A stretch of 14,499 bases of DNA, taken from positions 1-14,499 of the forward strand of contig JASEIO010000038.1 in NCBI GenBank assembly GCA_030017475.1, in the 5' to 3' direction. This DNA is from a bacterium (GTDB lineage Bacteria; UBA9089; JASEIO01). The translations under genes were made by a program, and so were the position numbers. This document shows, piece after piece, positions 6,467-13,467 of this stretch. The notes below the pieces were generated by a model. The model worked only from the letters and a program-made list of their open reading frames with translations. It was not told the origin of the DNA and made no database searches. Each line of letters starts with the position of its first letter. The stretch's first letter is position 1.

Positions 6467-7369
6467 TTACCCTCCTAAGGATAGATCTTTGGCCACCTTG
6501 ACCAAATTTACATGTATATTAACTGTGTCCTCTACTTTCCGGGCATAGCCACCTGCCAGGACACAGGCAATTGGAATCTTATTCTGCAACGCTTCCCCAA
6601 TAACCAGTTCATCCCTTTTTTTCAAACCTTCCATAGTTAGATTCAAACCACCCAATTGGTCATCTTCATAAACGTCAGCTCCTGCTACATATAGAATCAA
6701 TTCTGGACGGAAGGACTCGACTATTCTTGGGATATGCGCTGAAAGAAGAGTTAAATATTCCTCATCCGTTGTGCCATCTTCTAATCCAATATCTAAGTCT
6801 GATCTCTCCTTCACTGCAGGATAATTATTTTCCTGATGGATTGAAAATGTAAATACATTTTCATCCCGTGCAAATATATAAGCTGTCCCATTTCCTTGAT
6901 GCAAATCACAATCTATTATCATAGCCCTTTCTATATCCCCATCAAGGCATAATTTCCTAATCCCAATAGCTATATCATTTAAGAGACAAAATCCTTCTCC
7001 ATGATCAGGAAAGGCATGATGAAAACCACCACCTAAATGGATACATATACCATCATTCAATGCATGTTTACAAGTAAGTATTGTCCCTCCTGCACAGAGC
7101 CATGTTTCTTTAACCAATTCTTCTGAATAGGGTATCTCTAAGGTTAAGATTTCAAGATTTGATAAACTTCCTCTTTTTAGCTTTTCCACCCATTGAGGGT
7201 CATGGACAAGCAAAACTTCAGAATCAAGTGCTTCACTTGGTTCTAAAAAATCTTCTCTATTTACCACCCCCTCCTTTAACAATTGCTCATAAATCATCCT
7301 ATATTTAATCATAGGAAATACATGTTCGCCTAAATCAACCCAATAATTTTTTGAGTAAACAAGTTTAAT
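6467..7369 (-). CDS. Histone deacetylase / acetoin-utilisation (AcuC) superfamily hydrolase
   Basis: A zinc-dependent amidohydrolase of the HDAC superfamily; bacterial members deacylate proteins, polyamines or small amides. With the start used here it has 300 residues. Zinc ligands are D155 and H157 in DCDLHQGNG and D232 in AGADVYEDD; H117/H118 in GGGFHHAFPDHGEGFC and Y275 in AGGYA complete the site. The first ATG is at 7312, but the frame stays open upstream and encodes KLVYSKNYWVDLGEHVFP, the normal N-terminus of this family. No ATG, GTG or TTG occurs in it. ATT at 7369 lies exactly 6 nt after GGAGGG and directly follows one GTT codon and an in-frame TAG, so ATT is the best start. It follows the 6S RNA; its substrate is unknown. 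Confidence 0.92.
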   Translation of the reverse strand: MKLVYSKNYWVDLGEHVFPMIKYRMIYEQLLKEGVVNREDFLEPSEALDSEVLLVHDPQWVEKLKRGSLSNLEILTLEIPYSEELVKETWLCAGGTILTCKHALNDGICIHLGGGFHHAFPDHGEGFCLLNDIAIGIRKLCLDGDIERAMIIDCDLHQGNGTAYIFARDENVFTFSIHQENNYPAVKERSDLDIGLEDGTTDEEYLTLLSAHIPRIVESFRPELILYVAGADVYEDDQLGGLNLTMEGLKKRDELVIGEALQNKIPIACVLAGGYARKVEDTVNIHVNLVKVAKDLSLGG

Positions 7370-7375
7370 AACCTA

Positions 7376-7383
7376 CCCTCCTC
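7376..7383 (-). promoter_or_regulatory. Ribosome binding site deciding the HDAC-family start (ATT)
   Basis: GAGGAGGG on the minus strand, 6 nt before ATT at 7369 and immediately behind the T-run that ends the 6S RNA. The downstream ATG at 7312 has no comparable site. Confidence 0.6.
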
Positions 7384-7389
7384 AATTTC

Positions 7390-7573
7390 AAAAAAAATCC
7401 CGCTATGCCGTATGCATGACTCTTTTGAACCTAATGAACAAAGTGGGTGTCCTCATAAGCGCTTTATACTTCCTCATAAACTGAGACACGCATGCCACGC
7501 CTAAATCGAAACTCCCCTATTTTCTCAGTGTTGACTCAAAAAACAAACCATGCAGCACAAACACAGCAGGAAG
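7390..7573 (-). ncRNA. ssrS: 6S RNA, regulator of RNA polymerase
   Basis: About 184 nt directly downstream of zapA, the position of 6S RNA in many bacteria. The RNA folds end to end into a rod. The closing stem pairs 7562-7571 with 7398-7407 (10 bp with two G-U). The next stems pair 7548-7554 with 7413-7419 and 7535-7541 with 7423-7429. A terminal stem pairs 7481-7489 with 7447-7455 (4+4 bp around a bulged G). Between the last two lies an open central bubble of the kind that mimics an open promoter. The closing stem is followed by eight T, giving a terminator-like 3' end. A TAATAT box at 7580-7585 fits a start near 7573, though no good -35 is seen. Identification rests on structure and synteny, not on a covariance search. 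Confidence 0.85.
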
Positions 7574-7640
7574 GTTTACATATTAAGAAATCAACAGATT
7601 TTATCCTCTCACATCTTGATCTTATTTACAACAAAAATTT

Positions 7641-7913
7641 TCACCTTTTTTCCAATTTTGCATCTATCTTTTTAATCAACTCCGAAACCTTTTCTTCCAC
7701 AGTATTTTTTATTTTAAACAATCTATCTGTAATATTAATAGCTGTCAAAATTGCTACCTTTGTTGTAGAAACCGTAGATGTTTTTTCGGTGATCGATCTC
7801 ATCTCTCGATCAACATAGTTTGTTAATCGAATTATGTATTCTGGATCCTCATCACCTTTTATAGTATAAACACTTCCAAAAATCTCTACCTCTGCCTTAT
7901 GTTCATTCGCCAT
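7641..7913 (-). CDS. zapA: Cell division protein ZapA
   Basis: A 90-residue cytosolic FtsZ-ring stabiliser. The N-terminal beta-hairpin VEIFGSVYTIKGDEDPEYI (residues 9-27) is the standard ZapA opening, followed by LTNYVDREMRSI and a long helix ending in a Lys/Glu-rich coiled coil. ATG at 7913 follows AAGGAG by 6 nt and overlaps the preceding zapB-like gene by 11 nt, so the two are translationally coupled. The 6S RNA gene lies 67 nt downstream. Confidence 0.92.
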   Translation of the reverse strand: MANEHKAEVEIFGSVYTIKGDEDPEYIIRLTNYVDREMRSITEKTSTVSTTKVAILTAINITDRLFKIKNTVEEKVSELIKKIDAKLEKR

Positions 7914-8139
7914 TACCTCCTCCTTCTAATTCTTCCAAATGATGGAGTAATTTTCTTATCTTATCTTTTAAAATCATCTTTTCATTCTTCAACTCCTCAT
8001 TTTCCCTTTTAAATACATCTAATCTCTCAAAAGGTGAACCACACATCTTCAACTCTTGATTTTCCTTTTTTAATCTATCTATCTCTCCCAATGCCTCATC
8101 TATCTTCTCTTCCAATAACTCTAATTGTTTTATAACCAA
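7903..8139 (-). CDS. zapB: ZapB-like coiled-coil cell division protein
   Basis: A short, highly charged coiled-coil protein of 78 residues (QLELLEEKIDEALGEIDRL, then KKENQEL and ENEELKNEK). Such proteins commonly precede zapA and link ZapA to the division site. The start is TTG at 8139, 8 nt after GGGAGG. An in-frame GTG at 8148 lies inside that ribosome binding site and cannot use it. The gene ends inside zapA. Upstream are a strong promoter, a hairpin and a roughly 185-nt leader. The ZapB name rests on size, coiled coil and position rather than on a diagnostic motif. Confidence 0.75.
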   Translation of the reverse strand: MVIKQLELLEEKIDEALGEIDRLKKENQELKMCGSPFERLDVFKRENEELKNEKMILKDKIRKLLHHLEELEGGGNGE

Positions 8140-8171
8140 ATGAACCACCTCCCATTATCTTTTCGAACACC

Positions 8172-8216
8172 CTCGGAAAATTTAACTCACTATGTAAATT
8201 AGAGTTACAAACCGAG
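8172..8216 (-). promoter_or_regulatory. Leader hairpin upstream of zapB-zapA
   Basis: CTCGG (8212-8216) and AACTC (8202-8206) pair with GAGTT (8184-8188) and CCGAG (8172-8176), forming a two-part stem with an internal loop. It lies about 33 nt before the zapB start. The stop codon of the possible leader ORF (8205-8207) falls in its 5' arm. Confidence 0.45.
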
Positions 8217-8312
8217 ATATTTTGTTTTATCTTTATCCGATAATCTTCTCACCCAAGATATATAGGCAACTAAATAGATATCTGCCACAAAGGATAAAAC
8301 TTCGTGTCCAAT
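8205..8312 (-). CDS. Possible leader ORF or gene relic in the zapB leader
   Basis: This frame is open from a TAA at 8330 to the TAA at 8205 and reads GHEVLSFVADIYLVAYISWV and then RRLSDKDKTKYLGL, which has protein-like character (a hydrophobic helix and a charged tail). It contains no ATG or TTG. An ATT at 8312 lies 9 nt after GAAGGG, which would be at the very 5' end of the predicted transcript; a GTG at 8291 has no ribosome binding site. No family is recognised. It could be a leader peptide, a relic or chance. Confidence 0.2.
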   Translation of the reverse strand: MGHEVLSFVADIYLVAYISWVRRLSDKDKTKYLGL

Positions 8313-8330
8313 TTTGGAATTCCCTTCTTA

Positions 8331-8359
8331 ATTTTACTATATGATAAATAAGTTGTCAA
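8331..8359 (-). promoter_or_regulatory. Sigma-70 promoter of zapB-zapA-6S unit
   Basis: TTGACA (8354-8359) and TAAAAT (8331-8336) on the minus strand with a 17-nt spacer. The predicted start is near 8324, about 185 nt before the zapB TTG. Confidence 0.8.
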
Positions 8360-8371
8360 ATAAAAAGTTGA

Positions 8372-9529
8372 TTATTCAGAAACAATGATATAATCTCCTG
8401 GCATTAGTAGAATATTTTTACCTTTTTTCATAATTTCACCAATATCTATCCAAATAATGGTTTGATCCTTGCCTTTTCCTCTTACTACCTTAACTTTTCG
8501 TGATGTAGCTGTATCAGAGATACCACCTGCCATAATAATTGTATGTCCGAGGGTCAAGCCTTTTCGATAAGTAAATAATCCTTGAGTGATTACATCTCCA
8601 AAGACACAAACATATGATTTAGGAATGGTTCTTTTAGCCTTTTCTGTTTCCACCTCTTTTTCTTTCACTATCCTTTCCCTTTTTCCCTTCTTTTCTGCCC
8701 GTTCGTTTTCTCGTTGAGCTAATCTTTTATTAAGTTCCGCAATTACATCCTTAAGTTCTTTTATTTTCCTTTTATTCGCAATATCTTCATTTTCAAGATC
8801 TATTCTCTTTTGCCTCTCCTCATCTAACTTTTTAGCAAGCTCAATTTCTATATACTCGCCATTTCTTTTCGCTTCATATAACCTCTTTTCAATTTCCTCT
8901 TTTTTTCTTTTTTCTTCATCCAACATGCGAGTAAGTTCCAAAATCTTTTCTTTTATTTTATCTATATCCTCTTTCTCTTTATCCATTTTCTGCCTTTTTC
9001 TCTTCTCCTCTTCTAATCTCTTCCTGAGTTCAATAACCTCTTTTTTTACCCTTTCTTCATCTTCTATCTTTTCCCTTTCTTTCTCCTTTAATATTTTACT
9101 AAGCTCATCTACTTCTTTTTTTAACTCCTCTATCTCTTCCCTTTTTACCTCTTCTATCTTCTTCCACCTTCCTTTTTCTTCCAATAGCCTTTCGATGACC
9201 CCAATAACCTTTTCCTTTGCTTCATCCACTTCCCGACTGGTTTTCTTGTCAGCCACTCCTTTAATAATTCTATCAATCTCTTCTTCTATCCTTTCCATTT
9301 TCTCTCTTCTTTTTTTCTCCTCAGTCAATCTCTTGCCGAGACTATCAATCTCCTCTTTAAGCCTCTCTATCCTTCTTCTACCATCCTTTATTGGTTCATC
9401 TCCCTTTTCAGAAAAGGCAATACCTTGGATTGACAACAGTAAAATTATTAATTCCAAAAGAAACAACTTCCTATTTTTTATTCTCATTTTAGCAATCTTC
9501 ATAGTCCTTTGGGAAAAGTTCAAACCCAT
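8372..9529 (-). CDS. Secreted coiled-coil protein with C-terminal SLBB domain
   Basis: A 385-residue protein in three parts. The N-terminus is a signal peptide: basic residues, then LFLLELIILLLSIQGIAFS (22-40) with probable cleavage after AFS; no lipobox cysteine is seen. Residues 45-300 are a very charged Glu/Lys/Arg coiled coil with recurring LxEEKRKR-type segments. Residues about 305-385 (from VCVFGDVITQGLFTY to LLMPGDYIIVSE) match the SLBB beta-grasp domain of polysaccharide-export proteins. It probably acts in the periplasm as a spacer or scaffold in envelope polysaccharide export. The start is uncertain: ATG at 9529 lies 3 nt behind the diguanylate cyclase stop, while ATG at 9502 follows AAAGGA closely and at 9484 would give a shorter n-region. 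Confidence 0.75.
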   Translation of the reverse strand: MGLNFSQRTMKIAKMRIKNRKLFLLELIILLLSIQGIAFSEKGDEPIKDGRRRIERLKEEIDSLGKRLTEEKKRREKMERIEEEIDRIIKGVADKKTSREVDEAKEKVIGVIERLLEEKGRWKKIEEVKREEIEELKKEVDELSKILKEKEREKIEDEERVKKEVIELRKRLEEEKRKRQKMDKEKEDIDKIKEKILELTRMLDEEKRKKEEIEKRLYEAKRNGEYIEIELAKKLDEERQKRIDLENEDIANKRKIKELKDVIAELNKRLAQRENERAEKKGKRERIVKEKEVETEKAKRTIPKSYVCVFGDVITQGLFTYRKGLTLGHTIIMAGGISDTATSRKVKVVRGKGKDQTIIWIDIGEIMKKGKNILLMPGDYIIVSE

Positions 9530-9532
9530 ATC

Positions 9533-10648
9533 TTACACATTCACACACACCTTGTTTCTTCCTGATCCTTTTGCCATGGCCAGGGCATCTTCTGCTTGTC
9601 TGATGAGCGATTCCTTGGTCAAATCAGAATTAGGTAAAAGGGAGGTTAGTCCAATTGAAATGGTTACTCTCAATATTCTCTCTACCCCAGGAAATTTATG
9701 CTCTTCCACTTCTCTTCTTAATCTTTCAGCAACAAAGAATGCATTAGAGGTATCTGTTTCAGGTAAAATAACCGCAAATTCCTCTCCCCCATATCTACAA
9801 GGTATATCTATGTCCTTTCTGAGCCATTTTCTTATAACATCACCTGTCTCAGCTAAAACTATATCTCCTTGCTCCCGTCCGTAAGTTTCGTTAAACTTAT
9901 TAAGATAATCAACATCTGCTATAAAAATAGATAGGTTATTTTTATATCTTCTACTTCTAGCCATCTCTTCAGCCAACCTTATTTGGAAATAACGATGGAT
10001 ATATAACTTAGTTAAGCCATCAATAGTTGCCAATTCGTATAGATGGGCATTCTCAAAACTTACGGCTGCTTGATGGGCTAATGTAGACATGATATTTACA
10101 TCCTCTTGCGTAAATCCTCTATTGTTAATTCGATTATAGGTGTTTACAACACCAATTATTCCCCTCTTTCCAACCAATGGAACACACATTAAGGAATCTA
10201 TCTCTTCCTCCAAACCGTCTCCTGTATGTTTATATATAAACTCAGTGTTATCCTCGTTCAAATAGTTGATAAAATAAGGAGTCCCCTTTTTAATCACCTC
10301 TCCGGGAAGTCCATAATCAATTTCGAGCTCAATCTTTGGATATTCAATTACTCCCTTATCCATTACTACCTTGATCTCTAACTTTTTAGTCTCTTCATTA
10401 ATTAACATTATAGAACATTTCTCCACTTCTCCTATTTCAGTGAACATACGGATTACAATGTCTAAAAGTTCCTTTGAATCAAAGGCAGAAGACATCATTT
10501 TAGGGACATAGTTTAAGGCGTATGAAATATAAGCACGCTCATCCAAACCCTTAATTAAGGGCTTCCTCTTAATCCTTTTTTTAGCTAATATTTCAAAATT
10601 ACCTTTAAGAATAGAGGTTATAGTTTTAATCCATGATTCAATTACCAT
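9533..10648 (-). CDS. GAF-GGDEF diguanylate cyclase
   Basis: A 371-residue cytosolic signalling enzyme that makes cyclic di-GMP. Residues 55-203 form a GAF sensor domain (GLPGEVIKKGTPYFINYL at 113-130, MCVPLVGKRGIIGVVNTYN at 154-172). The GGDEF domain starts at ATIDGLTKLY (208-216) and has the metal-binding ADVD (244-247) and an intact GGEEF active loop at 287-291. Five residues upstream the inhibitory I-site reads KDID (278-281) instead of RxxD, so product inhibition may be weak. ATG at 10648 has AGGGAA upstream. The gene is 3 nt from the SLBB coiled-coil gene, so c-di-GMP may act on the same envelope process. Confidence 0.92.
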   Translation of the reverse strand: MVIESWIKTITSILKGNFEILAKKRIKRKPLIKGLDERAYISYALNYVPKMMSSAFDSKELLDIVIRMFTEIGEVEKCSIMLINEETKKLEIKVVMDKGVIEYPKIELEIDYGLPGEVIKKGTPYFINYLNEDNTEFIYKHTGDGLEEEIDSLMCVPLVGKRGIIGVVNTYNRINNRGFTQEDVNIMSTLAHQAAVSFENAHLYELATIDGLTKLYIHRYFQIRLAEEMARSRRYKNNLSIFIADVDYLNKFNETYGREQGDIVLAETGDVIRKWLRKDIDIPCRYGGEEFAVILPETDTSNAFFVAERLRREVEEHKFPGVERILRVTISIGLTSLLPNSDLTKESLIRQAEDALAMAKGSGRNKVCVNV

Positions 10649-10727
10649 TTTATTCCCTATCTTTGTTAAAGGGGTTTAGGGTTAAGAAGCCAGTCTGACT
10701 TTCAATACCATAACCTTTTATCCGAGG

Positions 10728-10757
10728 ATTTTATTAGCTAATGTACCACACGTCCAA
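10728..10757 (-). promoter_or_regulatory. Possible promoter of the diguanylate cyclase operon
   Basis: TTGGAC (10752-10757) and TAAAAT (10728-10733), 18 nt apart, minus strand, in the 111-nt gap before the diguanylate cyclase gene. Confidence 0.45.
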
Positions 10758-10759
10758 CC

Positions 10760-11407
10760 TTATGTCAATCGAAAACGATCTTTTAACCTCTGTCTGAGGC
10801 CTCGGACCGTATCTTCAGGTAAAACTTTAAGTTCAACCCCAGCTGCTTTAGCAAGGATTATCAATCGAGATAGAAATTCCATGGTTTCAGTTTTATTAAT
10901 CACATCTTTCAAAGAAGCCCCAACACAAACAACTCCATGATTTTCCAAGAGTAAGGTATCAGATTCAGCGGATCTTCTACCTACCTCTTCAGCCAATTCC
11001 TTACTTCCAGGATGGCTATACGAAATCCTTTCTATTTTCCCCAGGTAAGCTATTGATTCTGGGATTATCTCCTTCTTTATCTTAAAATCCAGTGAACAGG
11101 CAATCAGTGTACTAAAGCAAGGATGTGAGTGAAGGATCGCGAAAACATCTTCCCGTGCTATGTATATTCGACGATGCATCCTAAATTCCATTGAAGGATT
11201 CCCACAAGTCACTGTATCAGAATGGAGAGAACAGGTTACCAACTCCTTCGAAGATATCTCTCTAAGATTTGCCGAGGAAGCAGTAATAAGAAAATGATCC
11301 TTATCCACTCTAACACTCATATTTCCGCTTGTTCCCCAGACTAATCCTAACTCATAAGCAAGACGACTGTACCTTTTTAGCTCTTCTCTTGCCTTATCAA
11401 TAGTCAA
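10760..11407 (-). CDS. Class II aldolase/adducin-family protein (FucA-like)
   Basis: A 215-residue zinc-dependent aldolase of the L-fuculose-phosphate / ribulose-phosphate type, which cleaves or forms sugar phosphates via dihydroxyacetone phosphate or glycolaldehyde in family members. GTSGNMSVRV (25-34) is the phosphate-loop region. E74 in SMEFRMH is the likely catalytic acid, and H93, H95 (HSHP) and H157 (ENHGVV) are the zinc ligands. The start is TTG at 11407, 5 nt after GAGGAGG. The gene follows hisA by 10 nt and its ribosome binding site overlaps the hisA stop region, so it belongs to the same operon. The exact sugar cannot be told. Confidence 0.88.
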   Translation of the reverse strand: MTIDKAREELKRYSRLAYELGLVWGTSGNMSVRVDKDHFLITASSANLREISSKELVTCSLHSDTVTCGNPSMEFRMHRRIYIAREDVFAILHSHPCFSTLIACSLDFKIKKEIIPESIAYLGKIERISYSHPGSKELAEEVGRRSAESDTLLLENHGVVCVGASLKDVINKTETMEFLSRLIILAKAAGVELKVLPEDTVRGLRQRLKDRFRLT

Positions 11408-11417
11408 ACAGTCCTCC

Positions 11418-12158
11418 TCACTCAGAAGTATGTGGATTGCATATTCTTATTGCTTCTTCTAAATCTATCGATCCGGTGTATAGGGCCTTTCCTATAATAA
11501 CCCCTTTTAATCCATGCTTTTCTAAAGGATTTAACCTTTTTATATCTTCTAAGGAGGAAATCCCTCCTGAGTAAATTACCTCTATATTAACCAATCGCTG
11601 AAGGATTTTGGTTATGGTTTCAATATCAGGTCCTCTTAATACCCCATCACGGGATATATCTGTAAATATTATTCTTGCAACACCCAACTCCTTCAATTTC
11701 GAAACTACCGAAAAGATATCTTGATCTATAGTCTTTGTCCATCCATGAATAGCTATTTTCCCTTCTTTTGAATCCACACCCACTAATATCTTCTCTTTAA
11801 ACCTGGAACATGCCTCTTTAACAAAAGAGGGATCAGTTATTGCCTTTGTCCCTAAAATAACTCTCGCAACTCCTGTAGATAGAACATCTTCAATCATTTC
11901 TATATCACGAATTCCACCGCCTAACTGAATAGGTATCTTAACCTGGGATATAATCCCTCTAACTATATCTAAATTTTGAGGAGATCCTGTCCGTGCTCCA
12001 TCCAAATCAATTACATGCAAAAGTTCTACCCCTTTTTCCTTCCATTTTTTAGCCACACGGACTGGTTCATCTGAATAAACGACCTTTTCCGAAAATCTAC
12101 CTTGAGAAAGCCTAACCACCTTCCCTTCCATTAGATCTATAGCTGGAATGATTAACAT
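11418..12158 (-). CDS. hisA: HisA, ProFAR isomerase of histidine biosynthesis
   Basis: A 246-residue TIM barrel that isomerises N'-formimino-AICAR ribonucleotide (ProFAR) to PRFAR in histidine synthesis. The catalytic aspartates are D8 in PAIDLMEGKVVRL and D129 in VGVDSKEGKIAIHGW; the phosphate-binding loops are GGGIRD (80-85) and the YSGGI segment (196-200), and TDISRDG at 166-172 is typical of HisA rather than HisF. ATG at 12158 overlaps the stop of the upstream nucleotidyltransferase gene (TAATG). No other his genes are present; it stands between a sugar nucleotidyltransferase and an aldolase gene. Confidence 0.93.
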   Translation of the reverse strand: MLIIPAIDLMEGKVVRLSQGRFSEKVVYSDEPVRVAKKWKEKGVELLHVIDLDGARTGSPQNLDIVRGIISQVKIPIQLGGGIRDIEMIEDVLSTGVARVILGTKAITDPSFVKEACSRFKEKILVGVDSKEGKIAIHGWTKTIDQDIFSVVSKLKELGVARIIFTDISRDGVLRGPDIETITKILQRLVNIEVIYSGGISSLEDIKRLNPLEKHGLKGVIIGKALYTGSIDLEEAIRICNPHTSE

Positions 12159-12904
12159 TACACTAATCCTTTACCATAAGCCTCCTTAGCTCGGTCATAT
12201 TCCTCGAAACTTCCTATATCAAACCAGGACCCTTCAAATTTAAGACCATAGATACGTGATCTATCCTTAAGCCAGGAGATAAAGAATCCCATTTGGTCTG
12301 GTGAGTTTCCTTCTTCTAAATAACGTTTAATAAGCCTTAAATCATCCCTCGTGAAGAGATAGCAGGCAGTACTGATTAAGGTAGAGTTTGGTTCTTCTGG
12401 CTTTTCCTGAAATTCTATAATCCTCCCTGTATTATCTAATTCTAAAACTCCATATTTCTTTTTGACCCTATCTTTATCCTTCATATCATAAAGAAGCAGG
12501 CATGTTTTCTTTTTTTCCTTAAAAAAGGAGATTAAATTCCTAAGATCGAAATCAAATAGATTATCTCCACCTATAACCAATGAATCTTCATCAATTTCGG
12601 CTTTATTTATAATAAAGTTTAATGATCCAACCGATCCAAGCTTCTTCTTTTCCTCTCTGGTCTCTTCAATTAATAATCTGATGGGTTTAGGAAATCTAAG
12701 GTATGTAAGCCATTCTTTGAATTTATCTTCAAATCGGAGATTGGTAGAGATAACTACATCTTTAATCTCCTCAATATCTCTTAACCTTTCAAGGATATAT
12801 TCAACAATTGGTTTTTCACCAACTGGCAAAAGAGGTTTTGGAGTCTCCAAGGTTAAAGGCCACATCCGCTTGGCATATCCAGCACATAAAACTACTCCTT
12901 TCAT
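12158..12904 (-). CDS. Sugar-phosphate nucleotidyltransferase-like protein
   Basis: A 248-residue NTP-transferase-fold protein, of the kind that forms nucleotide sugars from sugar-1-phosphates. PKPLLPVGEKPI (22-33) carries the conserved lysine K25, GGDNLFDFDL (112-121) the metal-binding D114, EKP (167-169) and SWFDIGSFEEYDRA (226-239, D229) the sugar-binding end. The nucleotide loop reads LCAGYAKRM where the family normally has AGGxGTRL, a notable departure. No C-terminal acyltransferase or left-handed helix is present. ATG at 12904 follows GGAAGGG. It is the first gene behind a consensus promoter and overlaps hisA by 1 nt. The sugar and nucleotide specificity cannot be told. Confidence 0.88.
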   Translation of the reverse strand: MKGVVLCAGYAKRMWPLTLETPKPLLPVGEKPIVEYILERLRDIEEIKDVVISTNLRFEDKFKEWLTYLRFPKPIRLLIEETREEKKKLGSVGSLNFIINKAEIDEDSLVIGGDNLFDFDLRNLISFFKEKKKTCLLLYDMKDKDRVKKKYGVLELDNTGRIIEFQEKPEEPNSTLISTACYLFTRDDLRLIKRYLEEGNSPDQMGFFISWLKDRSRIYGLKFEGSWFDIGSFEEYDRAKEAYGKGLV

Positions 12905-12952
12905 CTTCCCTTCCTAAATTAAGTTTAGCTTTATTCTTATTTTTGTTGTATT

Positions 12953-12981
12953 ATTATAACTTAGAAAAGTGGTAAAGTCAA
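12953..12981 (-). promoter_or_regulatory. Consensus sigma-70 promoter of nucleotidyltransferase-hisA-aldolase operon
   Basis: TTGACT (12976-12981) and TATAAT (12953-12958) with a 17-nt spacer, minus strand. The predicted start near 12946 leaves a leader of about 40 nt. Confidence 0.85.
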
Positions 12982-13162
12982 GAAAAAACCTAAATTATAG
13001 GATATAAGAATGGCATAGAAAGGAGTTTCCCTTTTTTTAAAGTTTAAAAATTATCTTTGAGGAGATTAAGACCGCTGTGTATAGGAGAGATAAGGTAGAA
13101 GAAGCGTGGATAAGGATTGGCAATTAGTATGGTGGTCTTATATCAGATTTATAGAAAAACAT
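12982..13162. other. Intergenic region between divergent units
   Basis: No gene is supported. A 28-codon plus-strand frame ending at a TAG near 13128 reads IKTAVYRRDKVEEAWIRIGN and looks protein-like, but it lacks a start codon and a recognisable family; it may be a relic. No RNA gene or repeat array is seen. Confidence 0.4.
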
Positions 13163-13191
13163 TTGACATAAGTTACGAGATGTGATATTTA
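13163..13191 (+). promoter_or_regulatory. Plus-strand promoter before transposase relic
   Basis: TTGACA (13163-13168) and TATTTA (13186-13191) with a 17-nt spacer. The predicted start is close to the ATG at 13198. It may once have served the transposase and could now transcribe the small membrane protein gene. Confidence 0.55.
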
Positions 13192-13197
13192 TTAGAT

Positions 13198-13424
13198 ATG
13201 CCAAGAAACGCAAGATTATCTAAAATCACTTTCCTCTCTTACTAAGGACTGGTCTTTCTTGTGGAGGATTAATAAAAAGTGCAGGAGGGATAGAGAACCT
13301 TTTGAAAAGAAAGGATAAAAAACGGTATGATGATAGGATTTTGGGAGGCGGAGATTTTGTTAAGCAGATATTAAGGAGGCAGGAAGATTGGGGACACAGA
13401 AGGCCAAACGTCTCTAAACTCTAA
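13198..13424 (+). pseudogene. Relic of REP-associated (IS200-like, Y1) transposase
   Basis: ATG at 13198 begins MPRNARL, a typical start of RAYT/TnpA-REP proteins, and hits a TAA after 15 codons. In another frame (stop 13422-13424) the sequence reads GLIKSAGGIENLLKRKDKK, then YDDRILGGGDFVKQILRR, matching the family's C-terminal SGGW...DERILGSGDFVEEVL region. The central part with the HUH motif and catalytic tyrosine is missing, so the gene lost its middle by deletion and is non-functional. Intact members are about 200-330 residues. The call rests on motif recall, mainly the DxRILGxGDFV string. Confidence 0.7.
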
Positions 13425-13467
13425 CTTACGGGTGATTTTTTGGTTTAAAGGAAGGTGGATAAGAATT

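Noticed and set aside
7492-7818. 108-codon plus-strand frame across zapA and the 6S RNA
   Set aside because: It is antisense to two well-supported features and has no domain.
8925-9884. 319-codon plus-strand frame with a long Ser/Phe/Leu-rich product
   Set aside because: It is the antisense of the Glu/Lys-rich coiled-coil gene; the low-complexity composition keeps the opposite strand open. The minus-strand reading has a signal peptide and an SLBB domain.
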